A DNA stretch of 64,000 nt from Holothuria scabra (lineage: Eukaryota; Echinodermata; Holothuroidea; Aspidochirotida; Holothuriidae). The stretch spans positions 20,719,020 through 20,783,019 of the forward strand of contig CM074189.1 in NCBI GenBank assembly GCA_037179385.1. The letters run 5' to 3'. Each line of letters starts with the position of its first letter. Within the stretch, counting starts at the first letter, position 1. Below the pieces are notes generated by a model. It searched no databases, was not told the DNA's origin, and worked only from the letters and a program-made list of their open reading frames with translations. The translations under genes were made by a program, and so were the position numbers. Positions 1 through 11,780 of this stretch are shown one piece after another.

Positions 1-151
1 ATTATCAGAAGACTTCACTTATGTCAATGCATGGTATTTTTACGGATATTTTGCATGTGATAAAAATCCTACTTTTTTACTCTTCTGGTACCGGTACTAC
101 GGTAATACTGGTACCATTTGTGGCGGTACCGACGGTACCAATTATCAGTGG

Positions 152-338
152 TAGCGTGAAACCTGAAACTGCGAGTAGCTACCCGAAAATTCGGCCCCAA
201 CAACGAGAGAGACAACTGTTTAAAGTCACAGGGTCAATGGCCTACAGAAGCCGATGCGGGGCGGGCTGCGTCCGCTTTTCCGCCCACTCCCGAGGTGCGC
301 AAATATGCCCTGATCGGAGCACAACGGTAAAGGGTTAA
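152..338 (+). mobile_element. piggyBac-like TTAA MITE, copy 1, 5' part replaced
   Basis: From about 152 this matches the MITE at 434-692 to its right end, which reads ACAACGGTAAAGGG followed by TTAA at 335-338. Upstream of 152 the homology stops. It is replaced by a GGTACC-rich stretch (88-143) with several short palindromes. It is therefore a truncated or recombined copy. Confidence 0.7.
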
Positions 339-433
339 TCTAAAATATCTGCACCAGTCGGCTAAAGGGTTACATGCACACTTGCAGAGACAGTGGCATC
401 AGCTTTGCAGTAAACACACTCCACAGGCTTATT

Positions 434-692
434 TTAACCCTTTACTATTGTTTGGGTCCTTTTGGACCCATGCGGAGAGCTCGGCTGTCACCCATCTTTA
501 TGGTTTCACGCGGAGCTCGAAACTGCAAGTAGCTACTCGAAAATTTGGCCACAACAATGAGAGAGACAATACTTTAAGGTCACAGGGTCAATGGCCTACG
601 GAAGCCAATGCAGGGCAGGCTACGTCCGCTTTTCCTCCCACTCCCGAGGCGCGCAAATATGCCCCGATCGGAGCACAACGGTAAAGGGTTAA
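434..692 (+). mobile_element. piggyBac-like TTAA MITE, copy 2, full length
   Basis: This is a 259-bp element bounded by TTAA on both sides (434-437 and 689-692). The ends are inverted copies of CCCTTTACnnTTGT. TTAA target sites with termini starting CCYT are the hallmark of piggyBac transposons. The element has no transposase and is non-autonomous. It matches the copy at 36545-36803 in opposite orientation over its full length. Open frames across it are shared by the repeat and are not genes. Confidence 0.8.
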
Positions 693-3654
693 ACTTCCCT
701 CAAAGATTGCATCATAATCAGTGAAAAAGCTTTGAGGTTACAATTTGTCTGGATGCAGAATTCAAGTTTTCAGAATAGGTACATCATTTTTGTAGTGGTT
801 ACAGCCCTTTATTCTGGCACACCTAATTCTGACTTGTATCTTTCAACAAGTCCGTCATGCTCCATTTAACACAGGCTCGATTGTTCTGATATAGGGAGTA
901 AAATTTCCCAATATTTTCATGAACAGAAGAGGGAACATTGCTAAATTTTCCCTCAAATGCCTAAATTTCCCACAAAGGAGCTTCCCAGCTTCCCAACTTT
1001 TTCAAACTCATGTCGAGTCCCCTTGGGAATTCTTGTATACACATGTAATCCCCCTGTTTGCCATCAATTAGATGCAAATGTGTGATGAATTTTAAATGGT
1101 AGAGAAGGGCTTATGACTTAGTCTGCATTACTGCTGCGTGAGTCCAGTGATAGATTTCCACAGGGGGATATGACCAACTAGAGGTGGGGTGATCGGAGCC
1201 TAGATGAGAACTGCAGGGAAATTAAACACAGAGGGTGATTTGTGGGAGTGGGAGAATTATGGTCACTAGAGGGAAATAAAAACAAATTTTGGAACTTGGG
1301 TAATGGAGAATTGAAGGGAAAAATTGGGGGGTTTGGTAATGGAGGACTGTAGGGAGATGAGAGGAATTGCAGTGGGAGGGGGTAAGCCGGCCACTTCCCA
1401 TGCAAATTTTTCACTTTTGCCCTTATCATCATGTGCTTGTGAAAACTTGTTAAAGATTTCCATCTCATATTCTATAGTGACAGCCATTATACCATACCCA
1501 CCCACTGATGATCCAACTTACACACCATTATGTCACAAAACATTTGATAAGTAAATTTGAACTGTTCAAGGCATGTTATGGACTAAAATCAAATTTCTTA
1601 CCTTTCTTTTATGCAAGTATGTCTATCATTTCCCTTTTAGTGTGTCCTCTCAAACAAAATATGAGTAACCCTTCCAACATCTCAGCTGAAATGGTACTTA
1701 CAACTCTTACTCAAAATTATTGTCTATAATTTCACTTTCTGTAGTCTAAATTTACATTTAAATAAATTTTTTATTCAAGAATTCAATTAATGTAACTCTT
1801 AGATGGAAACCCTTTGCATGCCTCATCTTTCAATAATTTGACGGGAAAAATTTGTACAAACCGGCAGAACTTAAAAAAAACAGAACCCAAGAAACAAACT
1901 GGGTAGCAGGTTAATCGTTACTGATGTGCTGTTTGCCCAAGAGATCTAAATATTTGCAGAAATATTACCAATGTTAAAGTTGGAGTTGAATCACATCAAA
2001 CTGGGAATTTATGTTGAATCTGGCGTGAAAATTGCCAGCTTTTCTGTTTGCTCAGTGGCCCATCATCCATTAATTAATATCAATGGAAAGAGAAAGATGG
2101 GATTGTTTTAATAACAGGAGCGAGAGGGTTACCTTGGGGATTGGTCACATGACTTTTCAGCAAGCCGAAGGAAAGACGATACTTCATTTGATGTTTATAA
2201 TCAAAGAAAAATAACCGCTCAAAAGAATGAAGATATTGCTCGAAAGTCTTTGTACTATGAGCATAAAAGTTCAAAGCTTTCCTTCCTTGAGGATGGCGTG
2301 TTGTTCGGTAGTTTTGTTCCATCATAGGTTAATTTGACGAAACTTAAAGACTTACATTTGGTGCATGCAGCCATAATCTGCAGAAGATCACATTTCAACA
2401 GATGTCAATGACTGTAATCGGTGAAAAATTGATTGTAAAATTTGGAAAAGTAAGGCTGGGTCAAAGGTTGAAAAGGGAAAATTAACTTTTACAGCAGTTT
2501 TAATTGGTAACTGTTACTAATGAGGTCAGTTTTTCTCTGGGGTCCAACTTTACATGTGCAGTGAGTTGACAATAACTGGCAGTGAGATAAATTACTCTGC
2601 CCTTCTCCAGCCAGCTTATACTTTTGAAACCAATATTCATTGATACATTATTAATCGCTAACATCAAATAAGACATCATACTCCATCTTTGCAAGAAATA
2701 ATTTTCTCACAGATAAAAATTCAGTTATATATTGATCAAGAACAAATTTATTCACCCAAACTTTCAAATAAATAAATGATTCAACTTCTGCATAATGTTT
2801 TGAGATGCTTTGCTGATTGGAGTGATAACCACCAAGGGTATTTTTTTTCACGCCATATTGGTGCATTTTAGATGCAATATTTATACCTTTTGAACAGATG
2901 TTGGAAACGTCCATGAAATAGCTGCGTTGTTGATTTTGGTTTACTTTTAAAATCCCGGTGCTCGGCAAGTGGTACAAGTAAAAACTGTGCATGTCCTCAT
3001 GTTTCGCAGATCCCCCATTATATTCATATCACAGTTGCTAGAAATACCTGTCTGACATGAAATATAGTCACGGTTATCAAATTTACATGGGGCTATGTCA
3101 GCTGATGTGTAACTATCAATATTTCATGGATTTAAATAATACTTGCTCAATGCTTTGGATATTTTTAGTACCCTAATTTCTTGTATGATGATTTGCAAAT
3201 GGCTGTTTGATACTGTATAATTTTTTCCCCTGAAGATAATAAAAAAGGGCTTTGGTGATTGTTTTATCAATGTTTTATAATAAATGAAGAAGCTTGGAAA
3301 CCTGCGTGGGTGAGTGTCACATGCCTTCCAATATATTTTATGCTGCATTTTTGCTCAAATAAGATCTTGTCTTTTCTCAACTAATTTCTACCACCACAAA
3401 TTCCTTTAATAATTTCATGCTTTCACATTTGAATGGTTTAACAGGGAGAGTATGAGTTTGTTTCGTGGAAAATTTTCTGTTAAAAACCAGGATTTAATGA
3501 CATTGCACGGTAGATCATTCAAAATAAGGCGATACATGGTATACACATGGCTTTCTGTTTTTCAGACTTTATGGCTCTCAAAGAGAGATTTTCAGCAGGT
3601 TTGTTGCTCAAGAATAATTTGTTTGCCCACGCTTGGCAAAAACTCAAAAATTGT
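693..3654. other. No gene seen; one dispersed repeat fragment
   Basis: I see no supported gene. Around 940-1035 lies family K (tcaaatgcctaaatttccc, then agcttcccagcttcccaac), which recurs at 59085-59160 and in part near 63940. The remainder is AT-rich sequence without clear structure. Confidence 0.5.
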
Positions 3655-3935
3655 ACAGTTTTTGCTAAAGTGGAGGGGGGGGGGGAATGTGGAATTCCCC
3701 CCCCCCCTTTCCAGAAGAAGCACAAAGTTAACCCTTTTTGGTTTCCATTAGAGTTAAAAAAAATGTTGATATTTTGGTTTCCCCTTTATGAAGGGGACAC
3801 CTTTGAAGCAATCAACATAAATAAAACCCTTTAAAACCCTTCACATTGTACCTTACAGGATGCCTTGAAGCAAGCTTTTGCCCCCTGAACCTTCCAATAA
3901 ATTTGTCCAAGGGTACCGTCAGTTTGGATGTCGCT
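3655..3935 (+). repeat. Family E dispersed repeat, copy 1, with G11/C11 hairpin
   Basis: The copy starts with a perfect hairpin. G11 (3675-3685) and AAT pair with ATT and C11 (3697-3707) around a 5-base loop. About 230 bp follow that match 24320-24610 and 33255-33530, including ccttgaagcaagcttttgcc near the end. Short open frames across it are repeat-derived. Confidence 0.6.
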
Positions 3936-4354
3936 CAAGTTTGAAAGTAAATATTAAATCCGCCACCTGTTGGTGGATTATCTCTGACGTACATGAATTT
4001 TGTAATCTTGTAATTTTAAGAAGATAAAAGTTGTTGCTAAAGGGTTTTACGTTGAGACTATTGCATTTGCTATTTGATTAGAGCAATCTTTGTTTTCTGG
4101 CCCCATGATGGACTGCACCCATGATATTGATATATGATATGATAAATAATGCAGTTGTATCTGTGAGAAAGTTATTTCCTGAAAAGAAAGTTGCTCTATT
4201 GGTTAACGTTGAATATTTTTTCTTAATTTTTATAGAAACATTGGTGAATAATAATATGATTTTTTCCTGAAGAAAAAATGCAATAATTTTCTTCAAATCT
4301 TGCCTAAAAGGTAAATATTGAAGGTCATCTGTTCAATGTCACACCGTCTTCATT

Positions 4355-4755
4355 TTCATGTGGTAAGAGCATCAGACTTCGATTTAGGATGTCAGGAGCT
4401 TAAGTCCTGGCCATGTCATGTGGCAACAGAGCTGCCAAGTCTTCCTGATTCTGCAGAAGACTTCCTGAAAATTTCACCTCCAAAGTGCAAAATATAAAAT
4501 CTTCCTGATTGGGAACAGAATTGCCCCCATTGAAATACACACAAATCCCTGAAATCTTCCTCACTTATGAGGTAAATCTTCCTGATTTCAAGACCTCAAT
4601 GTTGGCAGCTCTGTATAGCAAAGACTTTAAAACGGAATACTGCAATTGTGCTTGGCGATCATTATCAGCAATGGAGTAGGGATTTATAAGCCAGTGAGCC
4701 ACAACTGGACTTAAACCAATTGGTTACAAACTGGTCCGGCCAATTTTGCCACCCA
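4355..4755 (+). mobile_element. tRNA-derived SINE, copy 1, split by a hAT MITE
   Basis: The 5' part (4355-4418) resembles the tRNA head of the SINE at 22925, with a degraded A box and the segment cttaagtcctggcc over the B box. After the MITE insertion the body resumes (agactttaaaacggaat, gtgcttggcg, gagccacaactgg) to about 4755. The Pol III promoter looks dead. Confidence 0.7.
4427..4613. mobile_element. hAT-type MITE inside the SINE
   Basis: This 187-bp element has perfect 12-bp inverted ends, CAGAGCTGCCAA (4427-4438) and its complement (4602-4613). The flanking 8-mers tgtggcaa and tatagcaa match at 6 of 8 positions, differing by two transitions. This fits an aged 8-bp hAT target duplication. 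The interior repeats tcttcctgatt and related short blocks four or five times. Confidence 0.8.
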
Positions 4756-5989
4756 CCCTGCTTTCATCTTCATTCTCAGTGAGACTTTATCTTTTTATCC
4801 TTCTGTCCCCTCCGGCATCTTTCCATCACAAATAGTTTGCCGTAAAAGGGTCTGCATCATTACAATATTTTTACTCTTTAGCGTTTGTCATCCTTGTGAA
4901 CAACGTTATCGTTTGTGTGGAAGATGACCAACTTGAGAAATTCTCACTCTTTCCCCAGTCATAAATCACTCATATTGGCAAGTTTGTCTGATGTAATTGA
5001 ACTTTCCTTTCTCAGAATTTAATCTTGATGGATACTTTTTTGTCGCATTATTTAATCGACAGTGATAGTTTTGATGAAGGTATCTTATGCCTCTATTATT
5101 TTTCTTTCCCTTTTTCCTCTATGTTCGTGTTCCTTCTGCTGTCTTCCCTCGGATCTCATCCCTTCAGGTAAGTTTTACTTTCCATGTCATTTGCAGTCTT
5201 CCCTATCATGATTGACGTTACCATTTCATTTCTCCTAAAACACAGTGCTGCGAACTTCATCGCACGTCACCAACGGGTATCATGATGAGGACATTGCTCC
5301 CTAAATCTCTGTGGATTTGGAGAAGATTTGACATTTGTAATAATCTGGAGCAAATTTGAGGATGCAGCTCAGTTCTAGGCCTAGTTAAACATTTGGTATA
5401 ACAGAGTTAAGTGATGCCTAATTTTCAATTGAAAGTAAAGGAATGTGATTGGATTAATTCCTCTATGTCAGATGCATCCACTTTTAGACTTTAAGTGGCT
5501 AATGATAGTCAGTTGTGTATAATTTGTCTTGGAGAACATTTGGTACTTTTACTGCCTTAAATACAGAGATTTGCTGTGTTACCATTGAGGGATCAGAAAC
5601 TAAATACATTATAGTGCAAAGGATATGTAGGTAGGTGTTGTTTAAAAGATTGTCCAGGGAAATAGGAGAATATTTTGGAAGAGTAGTTCTTAATTGAGTA
5701 TGCCAGTTTCTTCAAACTTCATTGGAGAGGTAGATGTGAGGAGGTACACATGTGAAACCTTAATGAAACTCTTAATCAATAACAATTAGTAACAACAACT
5801 TAAAAGATCTACAGTTATTACAAATGCACTTGCATTTGTAGGTAAATTTATCTTCACAGTAAAAATTTTCAACAGAACGCACTGTCGGACACACATTATT
5901 TCCAACATATTTCCATTAATTTCTATACTTACAGTCTTCTAATTTAATGGTTTTATGATATTTTCCATTTTGCCCCCTCCCGCCCTCCT
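4756..5989. other. No gene or recognised repeat seen
   Basis: This is AT-rich sequence with no supported coding exon and no inverted-end element that I could find. Confidence 0.45.
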
Positions 5990-6311
5990 TTAAAGACCCA
6001 GTTCTGTCACCCCAAATAGTACCAATATTCCTAACCTTCTTACTTCTTCCCAATTGTGGGAGGGGCTTAACCCCTCCCACAATTGTCTGAAATTCATCCT
6101 CATCCAGATACAATCTCAGTTTATTGCTTCAAGGTGAGTAAAGAAAAACTCAAATTTATATAATCAAAACACTCTCAGTACCATTCAGGCTATGTAACAT
6201 ATGCGTTGGTACTCTGCATTGTTTGAATTAGTGATCAATCAAAGAGCTGAGCCAATTGAGAATTTGGGTACCCCTAATTGTAGTTTGGGTTGAGAGGTTT
6301 GGCCCTTTTAA
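5990..6311 (-). mobile_element. Family D MITE, copy 1
   Basis: This copy of family D is reversed, about 322 bp, bounded by TTAAAGacccagttct and ggtttggccctTTTAA. It shares caatcaaagagctgagccaattgagaatt with other D copies. It also contains a 35-bp perfect palindrome at 6051-6085. Confidence 0.7.
6051..6085. repeat. Perfect 15-bp-arm palindrome
   Basis: CAATTGTGGGAGGGG (6051-6065) is followed by CTTAA and the exact complement (6071-6085). One arm is the normal family D sequence gtgggaggggctta. The other is an extra inverted copy not present in the other D elements. Confidence 0.9.
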
Positions 6312-7967
6312 AATAACAGAGAGAAATTTACACCACAAAAGAGTGTGCTAAGTGGACCACTCCTTTTAAGAGTTAGTTTACTTGTACATGGTGGAAAGAA
6401 ATCCCACACCAAAACAGATATTTTACCCCAAACATGTCCATTGTAGCTCCTTTTGGAGTCATTGTGATTTTTCACTCATTTGTGGTGAACTTTTCTTTTA
6501 GTAGTAGGGTATGGTCCCTGGAGTGAATTATCTCTCCTAGTTTTAAAAGTGTATCTGTATAATTAAAAGGATTCATTGAGGTGATATGGATAACTTAATG
6601 AGAGTTTCAAAGGGTCACTACCAAGATAATGCTTAAAGTTAGCATTATGAGCCAAGTTTCATAGATCCAATCGTTATGGAAATAAATTTTGAATTTGTGG
6701 TGTCCTGACTTTTGACGATTTTGTGCATAATTTGAAAAAGTGTCATATGGTCATAAATTTTCAAAACCTGAATTGAACCATTAAGAAGTCAATTATTAAG
6801 CAGTAATTTGTTTGTAGGACGTGGAGATAATGTCTAAGTGTGACCATTTGTCATTTGTATGTGAAGGAACTTAACAGGTTTGGAAAAATTTGTTAGATTT
6901 CATGAACTTTGTGAGTCACTTTAAGTGTGGTTTATGTGTCATGTTCAGTCAGAATCTGACAGTTAGGGCTTGAGAATACTGTGACAGTTAGGGCTCGAGA
7001 ATACTGTTACAGTTAGGGCTCGAGAATACTGTGTACTTGGTACGTGGGGCTTCCTGGGTTTCTTCAGTGTTCGGACCTCCAGACTTTGTGACTGAAAATT
7101 AAGCCTGCTGGGCTACTGGCACACACATGGCAGTTATGTGGATATTTTAATTTACAATTGAATTGGGAGGTATTGGGTTCTAACAAAATCTCATAGGGTT
7201 TCCACAGTCTGTTACTTGAAAGCCCCACAGGTTATACTTCTTTCAAAAATATTTGTGGAGTACACCATTATACTGCCTAGATGCACCACGTGGCTTGTAT
7301 ACAGTGTCATGTGTAAAACTTTTTAAAGCGACCTACTCAGAGTAACTCCATGATAAAAGAAATGCTCAAGTCAAAACCATTCAGAAACAGCATAAGGACT
7401 GCTGGAGATAGTACAGAGATTGAGAGAATGTCAATGAAAGTAAAGGTTTAAGGCTATTGTGACATCACAAATGAAAACTGATTCTCATTCCAAGATAGAT
7501 TTTATCCAAATTTAGGTAGAAATGCCCTGGAAGCCTCAGAAAAATCCTTTTCTCGAGGGTAGTGTTTGTATAAATTCGTTTTAATTACTGAGGTAGAGAA
7601 TTTGTTTACTCTTTACCATTATAATCAGGATGAGTGAAGGATATTATTTACAAAGGTCAGGGGTTATGGGTAAACTGTCTCCTTTAAAAGAAAACGTGAT
7701 CGTTAAGCGAGACTATTCCAAGCTATATAGTACTTTTTGATGTAACTCTGCCACAGTTTCAGCTACCTGCAAACTGATCAAATTTACTGTGTAATTCAGA
7801 AGTTGCATCAATTAAACAATTTCGTCAATCGCATGACATGAACGCCAAAGTTAAGTGATTATCGGCTGCATTTGTACGTAGTCTTGAGTGACAATGAAAC
7901 ACTGATTAACCTAAAAGTATCAGTGTTTGTAGGTTACTTAAGAATAGTATACTGCTAGCAGGACATG
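6312..7967. other. No gene seen; one short tandem repeat
   Basis: Nothing coding is recognised. The only structure I found is the 25-bp triplication at 6959-7033, listed next. Confidence 0.45.
6959..7033 (+). repeat. 25-bp tandem repeat, three copies
   Basis: Three head-to-tail 25-bp units start with acagttagggct at 6959, 6984 and 7009. They differ at only two or three positions, so the expansion is recent. Confidence 0.9.
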
Positions 7968-8245
7968 TTAAAGGGGAAATGCAATGCAGTCACCCAAACT
8001 TCAAGTAGTTTAACACTAGACTATGGTGTTTCATGATTGGCCCTTAACGGTTATTTGACAGTATATTTTTTCTCCTCAATTGTAGAACTCACAAGCAAGG
8101 AGTATTAAACTGCTTAGTTAAAATTGAATAATCATCATTAAATTCTTAATAGTTGATAGATAACTTGGAGAGAAATAAACAGAAAATTGTGAAATTAAGT
8201 CATTCCTTCAAAATAATTCTTGGGACAACTGCTCTTCCCCTTTAA
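7968..8245 (-). mobile_element. Family C MITE, copy 1
   Basis: This is a reversed, diverged 278-bp copy bounded by TTAAAGGGGAAA and CTTCCCCTTTAA. It keeps agtcacccaaactt at one end and the tttcatgattggc block, the complement of the CCAAT box region. Confidence 0.65.
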
Positions 8246-8772
8246 AGACATGGTTATACATCTCCAGTAGGAAAGAACGCTATTAAGGTGAATATGTCAG
8301 CAGTAGGATTTAGAAATGAAAGTGTTGTGTAGTTGTGCAGGTACTTGTATTGACAGTTAACTTAGAGGCATTTAATGCTGCCATACAGAGTACTAGCAGC
8401 AATGTATTGTAGTGTATGGGGTCTGTCTGTGTCAAGCTATATATCCAAAAGTTTGAAGTTCCAATTCTTGCTTAAATATCAATGTCTTTCCTGTGTCATT
8501 TATTTCGTAATTGTCATGTGTTGTTGACATTGCACTTTCTCCATGGAGGTGATTGACATAGGTCTCGTAATTTTACCCACAGGGCTGGAAAAAATGGGTG
8601 TTTCCCTGGAAGGAGATGAACTTTTCCATAATTTTCCATTTATCTTTATTTACAAAAAAGGAAAATGTCCCTCCAATTGCTAGAATTTTGTTCTAGACCT
8701 GTGCCTTAATTTTCCAGGAAAGAGCCTTCTAAGTTTCTCAGTGTTTTAATAAATGACTGTCCCAGATTGAGA
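8246..8772. other. No gene or clear element seen
   Basis: Positions 8578-8720 hold a stretch rich in tttccctgga and ttttcc blocks that loosely resembles family K, but without borders I can define. Confidence 0.35.
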
Positions 8773-9070
8773 GATCAGAATGTGGGAAGGGAGGTGTGAA
8801 AGCAGGAGAATGGAGAAGCATGGAGGACATGGAAATGTAGGATGGGAGAGGCAGGAGAACATAGGGAAGCTGCAGAACATGGGGAGACATGAGGGTAGGG
8901 AAGCAGGAGAACGTGGAGATGCGGGAGGATGGAGAGGCAGGAGGACATGGGGAAGCTGGAGCATGGGGAGGCAGGACAACAGGGAGAAGCAGGAGAAAAT
9001 GGGGAAGAAGGAAAACATGGGAAAGCAGGAGGATGGAGAGGCAGGGGAACATGGGGAAGCTGGAGGATTG
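8773..9070 (+). repeat. Purine-rich minisatellite
   Basis: The plus strand is almost pure A and G over 300 bases. It is built of irregular units around GGAGAGGCAGGAGAACATGG and GGGGAAGCTGGAG. Both strands stay open in several frames because of the low-complexity composition; these frames are not genes. Confidence 0.85.
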
Positions 9071-11535
9071 AAATGAGATGAATCCGCTGAAGTCAACTTG
9101 ATATGACTTACTTTCAAAACATTTATTAGTGAAATAAGAAAAGGAAAAAAAATAAATTAATAAATTATATGTTATGGATTGACATTAGAAGAATAAACCA
9201 TCAAATGGTTGCTTGGTAGTTATTACCTCTTCAGCTAAAGTAAAATTGAGGGTACTGTTATCATTGTAGAAGCAGTATAAAATGTGAAAAAGATGTGATT
9301 ATATACATGTACATCTCTGTTATCAAAAAGGCCATCAAGCTCCATCCCTACAGCAGAGATTTATGGAGATTATAATTATAACCATATCATGAAACAAGCT
9401 CTCTTGATCACAAACGGCAATTAAAATGTATCGAAAGTTCCCCCAATTCCCATTGCAACTTTGTATTTTACTCGGTCTCTTATATCTCAGGCAAGTTGGG
9501 TGTCTCTTATATCTCAGGCAAGTTGGGTGGGCAAGATTTGCTGGGTAGGGAATACACATAAGGGTTAACGTGAAAGTTTAATGAATGTAGAAAAGGTATT
9601 TTAGGTGGAAGAAATTGAGATGGGGCTTAATGTGGGTGTCCATGGAAACATATGATCACTTTTTGGTTTCCTGAAGGGAATACGTACCTACTGCAGCTTG
9701 CAGACGTAACCTTTGCAAAGCTACAGTGGGATCGTGCATTTTAGTGTTGGTGTATACTATGGTTCGTTGACTTCCTTAATATTGACATTGGTACACAGAC
9801 CTATTGTTCACTGTCTGAAGGCAATACAGTTCTTCATTAAAATTGTTTGAATGACGCACGCCAGGCGTGAGTCAAACGTGGACAACTGCACTTTCTACTT
9901 CTACAAAATAGTATTGTTTGGAATTAAAAGAAGCCAAAAGTATTATTTTTTTCTGTTTGTTTTACAATTTATTTTACGTAATGAAATGTGTACTGTACAT
10001 CTGAAACTTTGAGGAATGGTAACTTTTCACGAGAGAAATACTTTCCTCTCCTTGTTTTCTTTTCTTCTGCCCCTCTCCCAGCAATACATCCTTGCACCAC
10101 TGCTTTTCATCTAATACTATTTTTCCTTTCTTGTTTCTTGTAGGAACACTTCCAAGGTTGAAACTTTACTAAGACAAATGATAAAAGATTTAATTTTCTT
10201 TAATGTAAATGACATTCGAGAGACTGTAATTAGTCATTCCATGGTGCTGTCATTTAGCTAGACTTTAAAAATCATTCATATGACAAGACAATCTTTTCAC
10301 TATGATTTATGGATTTGCCATGTTTTCTTTCCGGTCACTGCTTCTGTTGCAATCAGAGAGGCCAACATTTTCTTTCATTGTTTGCAAGATCGTAGCTATG
10401 TATGTAAAGTCAATAACCACTCGCAGGTTATTCCATCAGCAATAGTGAAGTCATGATGAGCAGGTGTTTCTCCACTCATTTGGTCGGTAATAATCCCAAA
10501 GGAACTTCAACCCACCCCGGCTGGTGGAAACTCCTTCCTGTCAGAACTAATTCTGTAAAGGCAACATCCAGACACAGTGACAATAGATTCCCTCTAAGCT
10601 AATCCCCAAGAGGTTAGTTTACCAAGTTCCATGGGTCCTTTGTACAGGACAAAAAGTTTACTCCAGCAAAAAATTTTTCTTTACCTTTTCTTCCCTGCAC
10701 CATTTGAAAGAGAGCACAAAGGATATGCCCCTGGGCATCAATTTGCAAGGCCCAGTTTTTGTTATCACATTTTACCAGTGGCGGACTAAGGTCTGCCTTC
10801 TGAAAACAATGAGCAGCTGGAATGCTATTGACAGAGATGATGATAATTTCCATGTAACCATTGAAAATCTCCTAAGAGCTATTTTCATAAAACTTTTTCC
10901 CCTTATTCTTTTCCTTTATTTTTGCAAGATTTCTCAATTATTCTGTTTATTTCCCCAAGAGAAAATCTTACAGGGGGAGCTATTAGTTGCTCTGACAATG
11001 AACGGAAAAATTTAAAACTCAAAAGTAAATAGCCCCCCTCTCCAAAAGTGGTGCTCATCATCCTAAGGGTATTTTTTCACTTCCCTTCTACAGCACTGCA
11101 CCAACACAGCGTTAGTCTCAGTTCCCACAATTGTGTTTGGTATTTTGAAGGAAACGTGCAACCTAAATAATATTTCTCTTGTCAAATTATCCTAGTGAGG
11201 TACTTTCATCAAAAGTTTTACCTTACAGAAATGTGTATTTTTTCCCTGGATTTTATGATTGCTCACTTAGGAAGACAAATGCCAAGTAGACGAATATAGT
11301 GATAGGAACACCAGGCCATTTATTTCACTGGACTCATTGTTGCCAGAAGCATGTTGTTTATTTGATCAATGGATTTTTAGAATCCCGAAATCAGTTAATT
11401 ACCACCCATGGATTAAAAAAAAAGGAGAAGAAAGAAAAAAAAAACCTAAAGGTGAGTTTCCAAATTCTGATTGGTTACCATGCATGTTGCAAAAATTTTT
11501 AAAAGAGAGACATGAAATCAATAAAACTTTTCACT
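9071..11535. other. No gene seen
   Basis: A 20-bp direct duplication (tcttatatctcaggcaagtt, near 9479 and 9506) is the only repeat noted. A CAGTGGCGGA motif at 10776 resembles a hAT end, but no partner end was found. Confidence 0.4.
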
Positions 11536-11780
11536 TTAAAGGGAAAGATATCAGTCACCCCAAACATATTTTGAAGCATACCTCACAATTCATATCGAAG
11601 TATCTCTCATAATATTTTGGGACTTCAATATGACATCTTCAAGGTAAACCAAGCAGTTACTCCTAGTAAACTTCACATTTGAGGAGAAAAAATATTGTCA
11701 CATGACTCTCAAGAGCCAATGAGAATATAGGACAGTCTACTACACTACTTATAGTTGGGGTGACTGTTCTTGCTCTTTAA
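11536..11780 (+). mobile_element. Family C MITE, copy 2
   Basis: This 245-bp copy runs from TTAAAGGGAAAGATATCAGT to gttggggtgactgttcttgc...TTTAA. It contains GTCACATGAC at 11697-11706 and CCAAT at 11716-11720. Confidence 0.8.

Noticed and set aside
8578..8720. CAGGGCTGG at 8580 as a hAT end
   Set aside because: No matching CCAGCCCTG end and no duplication could be found nearby.
8738..9117. Overlapping 98-123 codon frames
   Set aside because: They translate a purine-rich minisatellite, and frames on both strands are open because of composition.
10776..10790. CAGTGGCGGA as a hAT element end
   Set aside because: No complementary end or 8-bp duplication was found within 2 kb.
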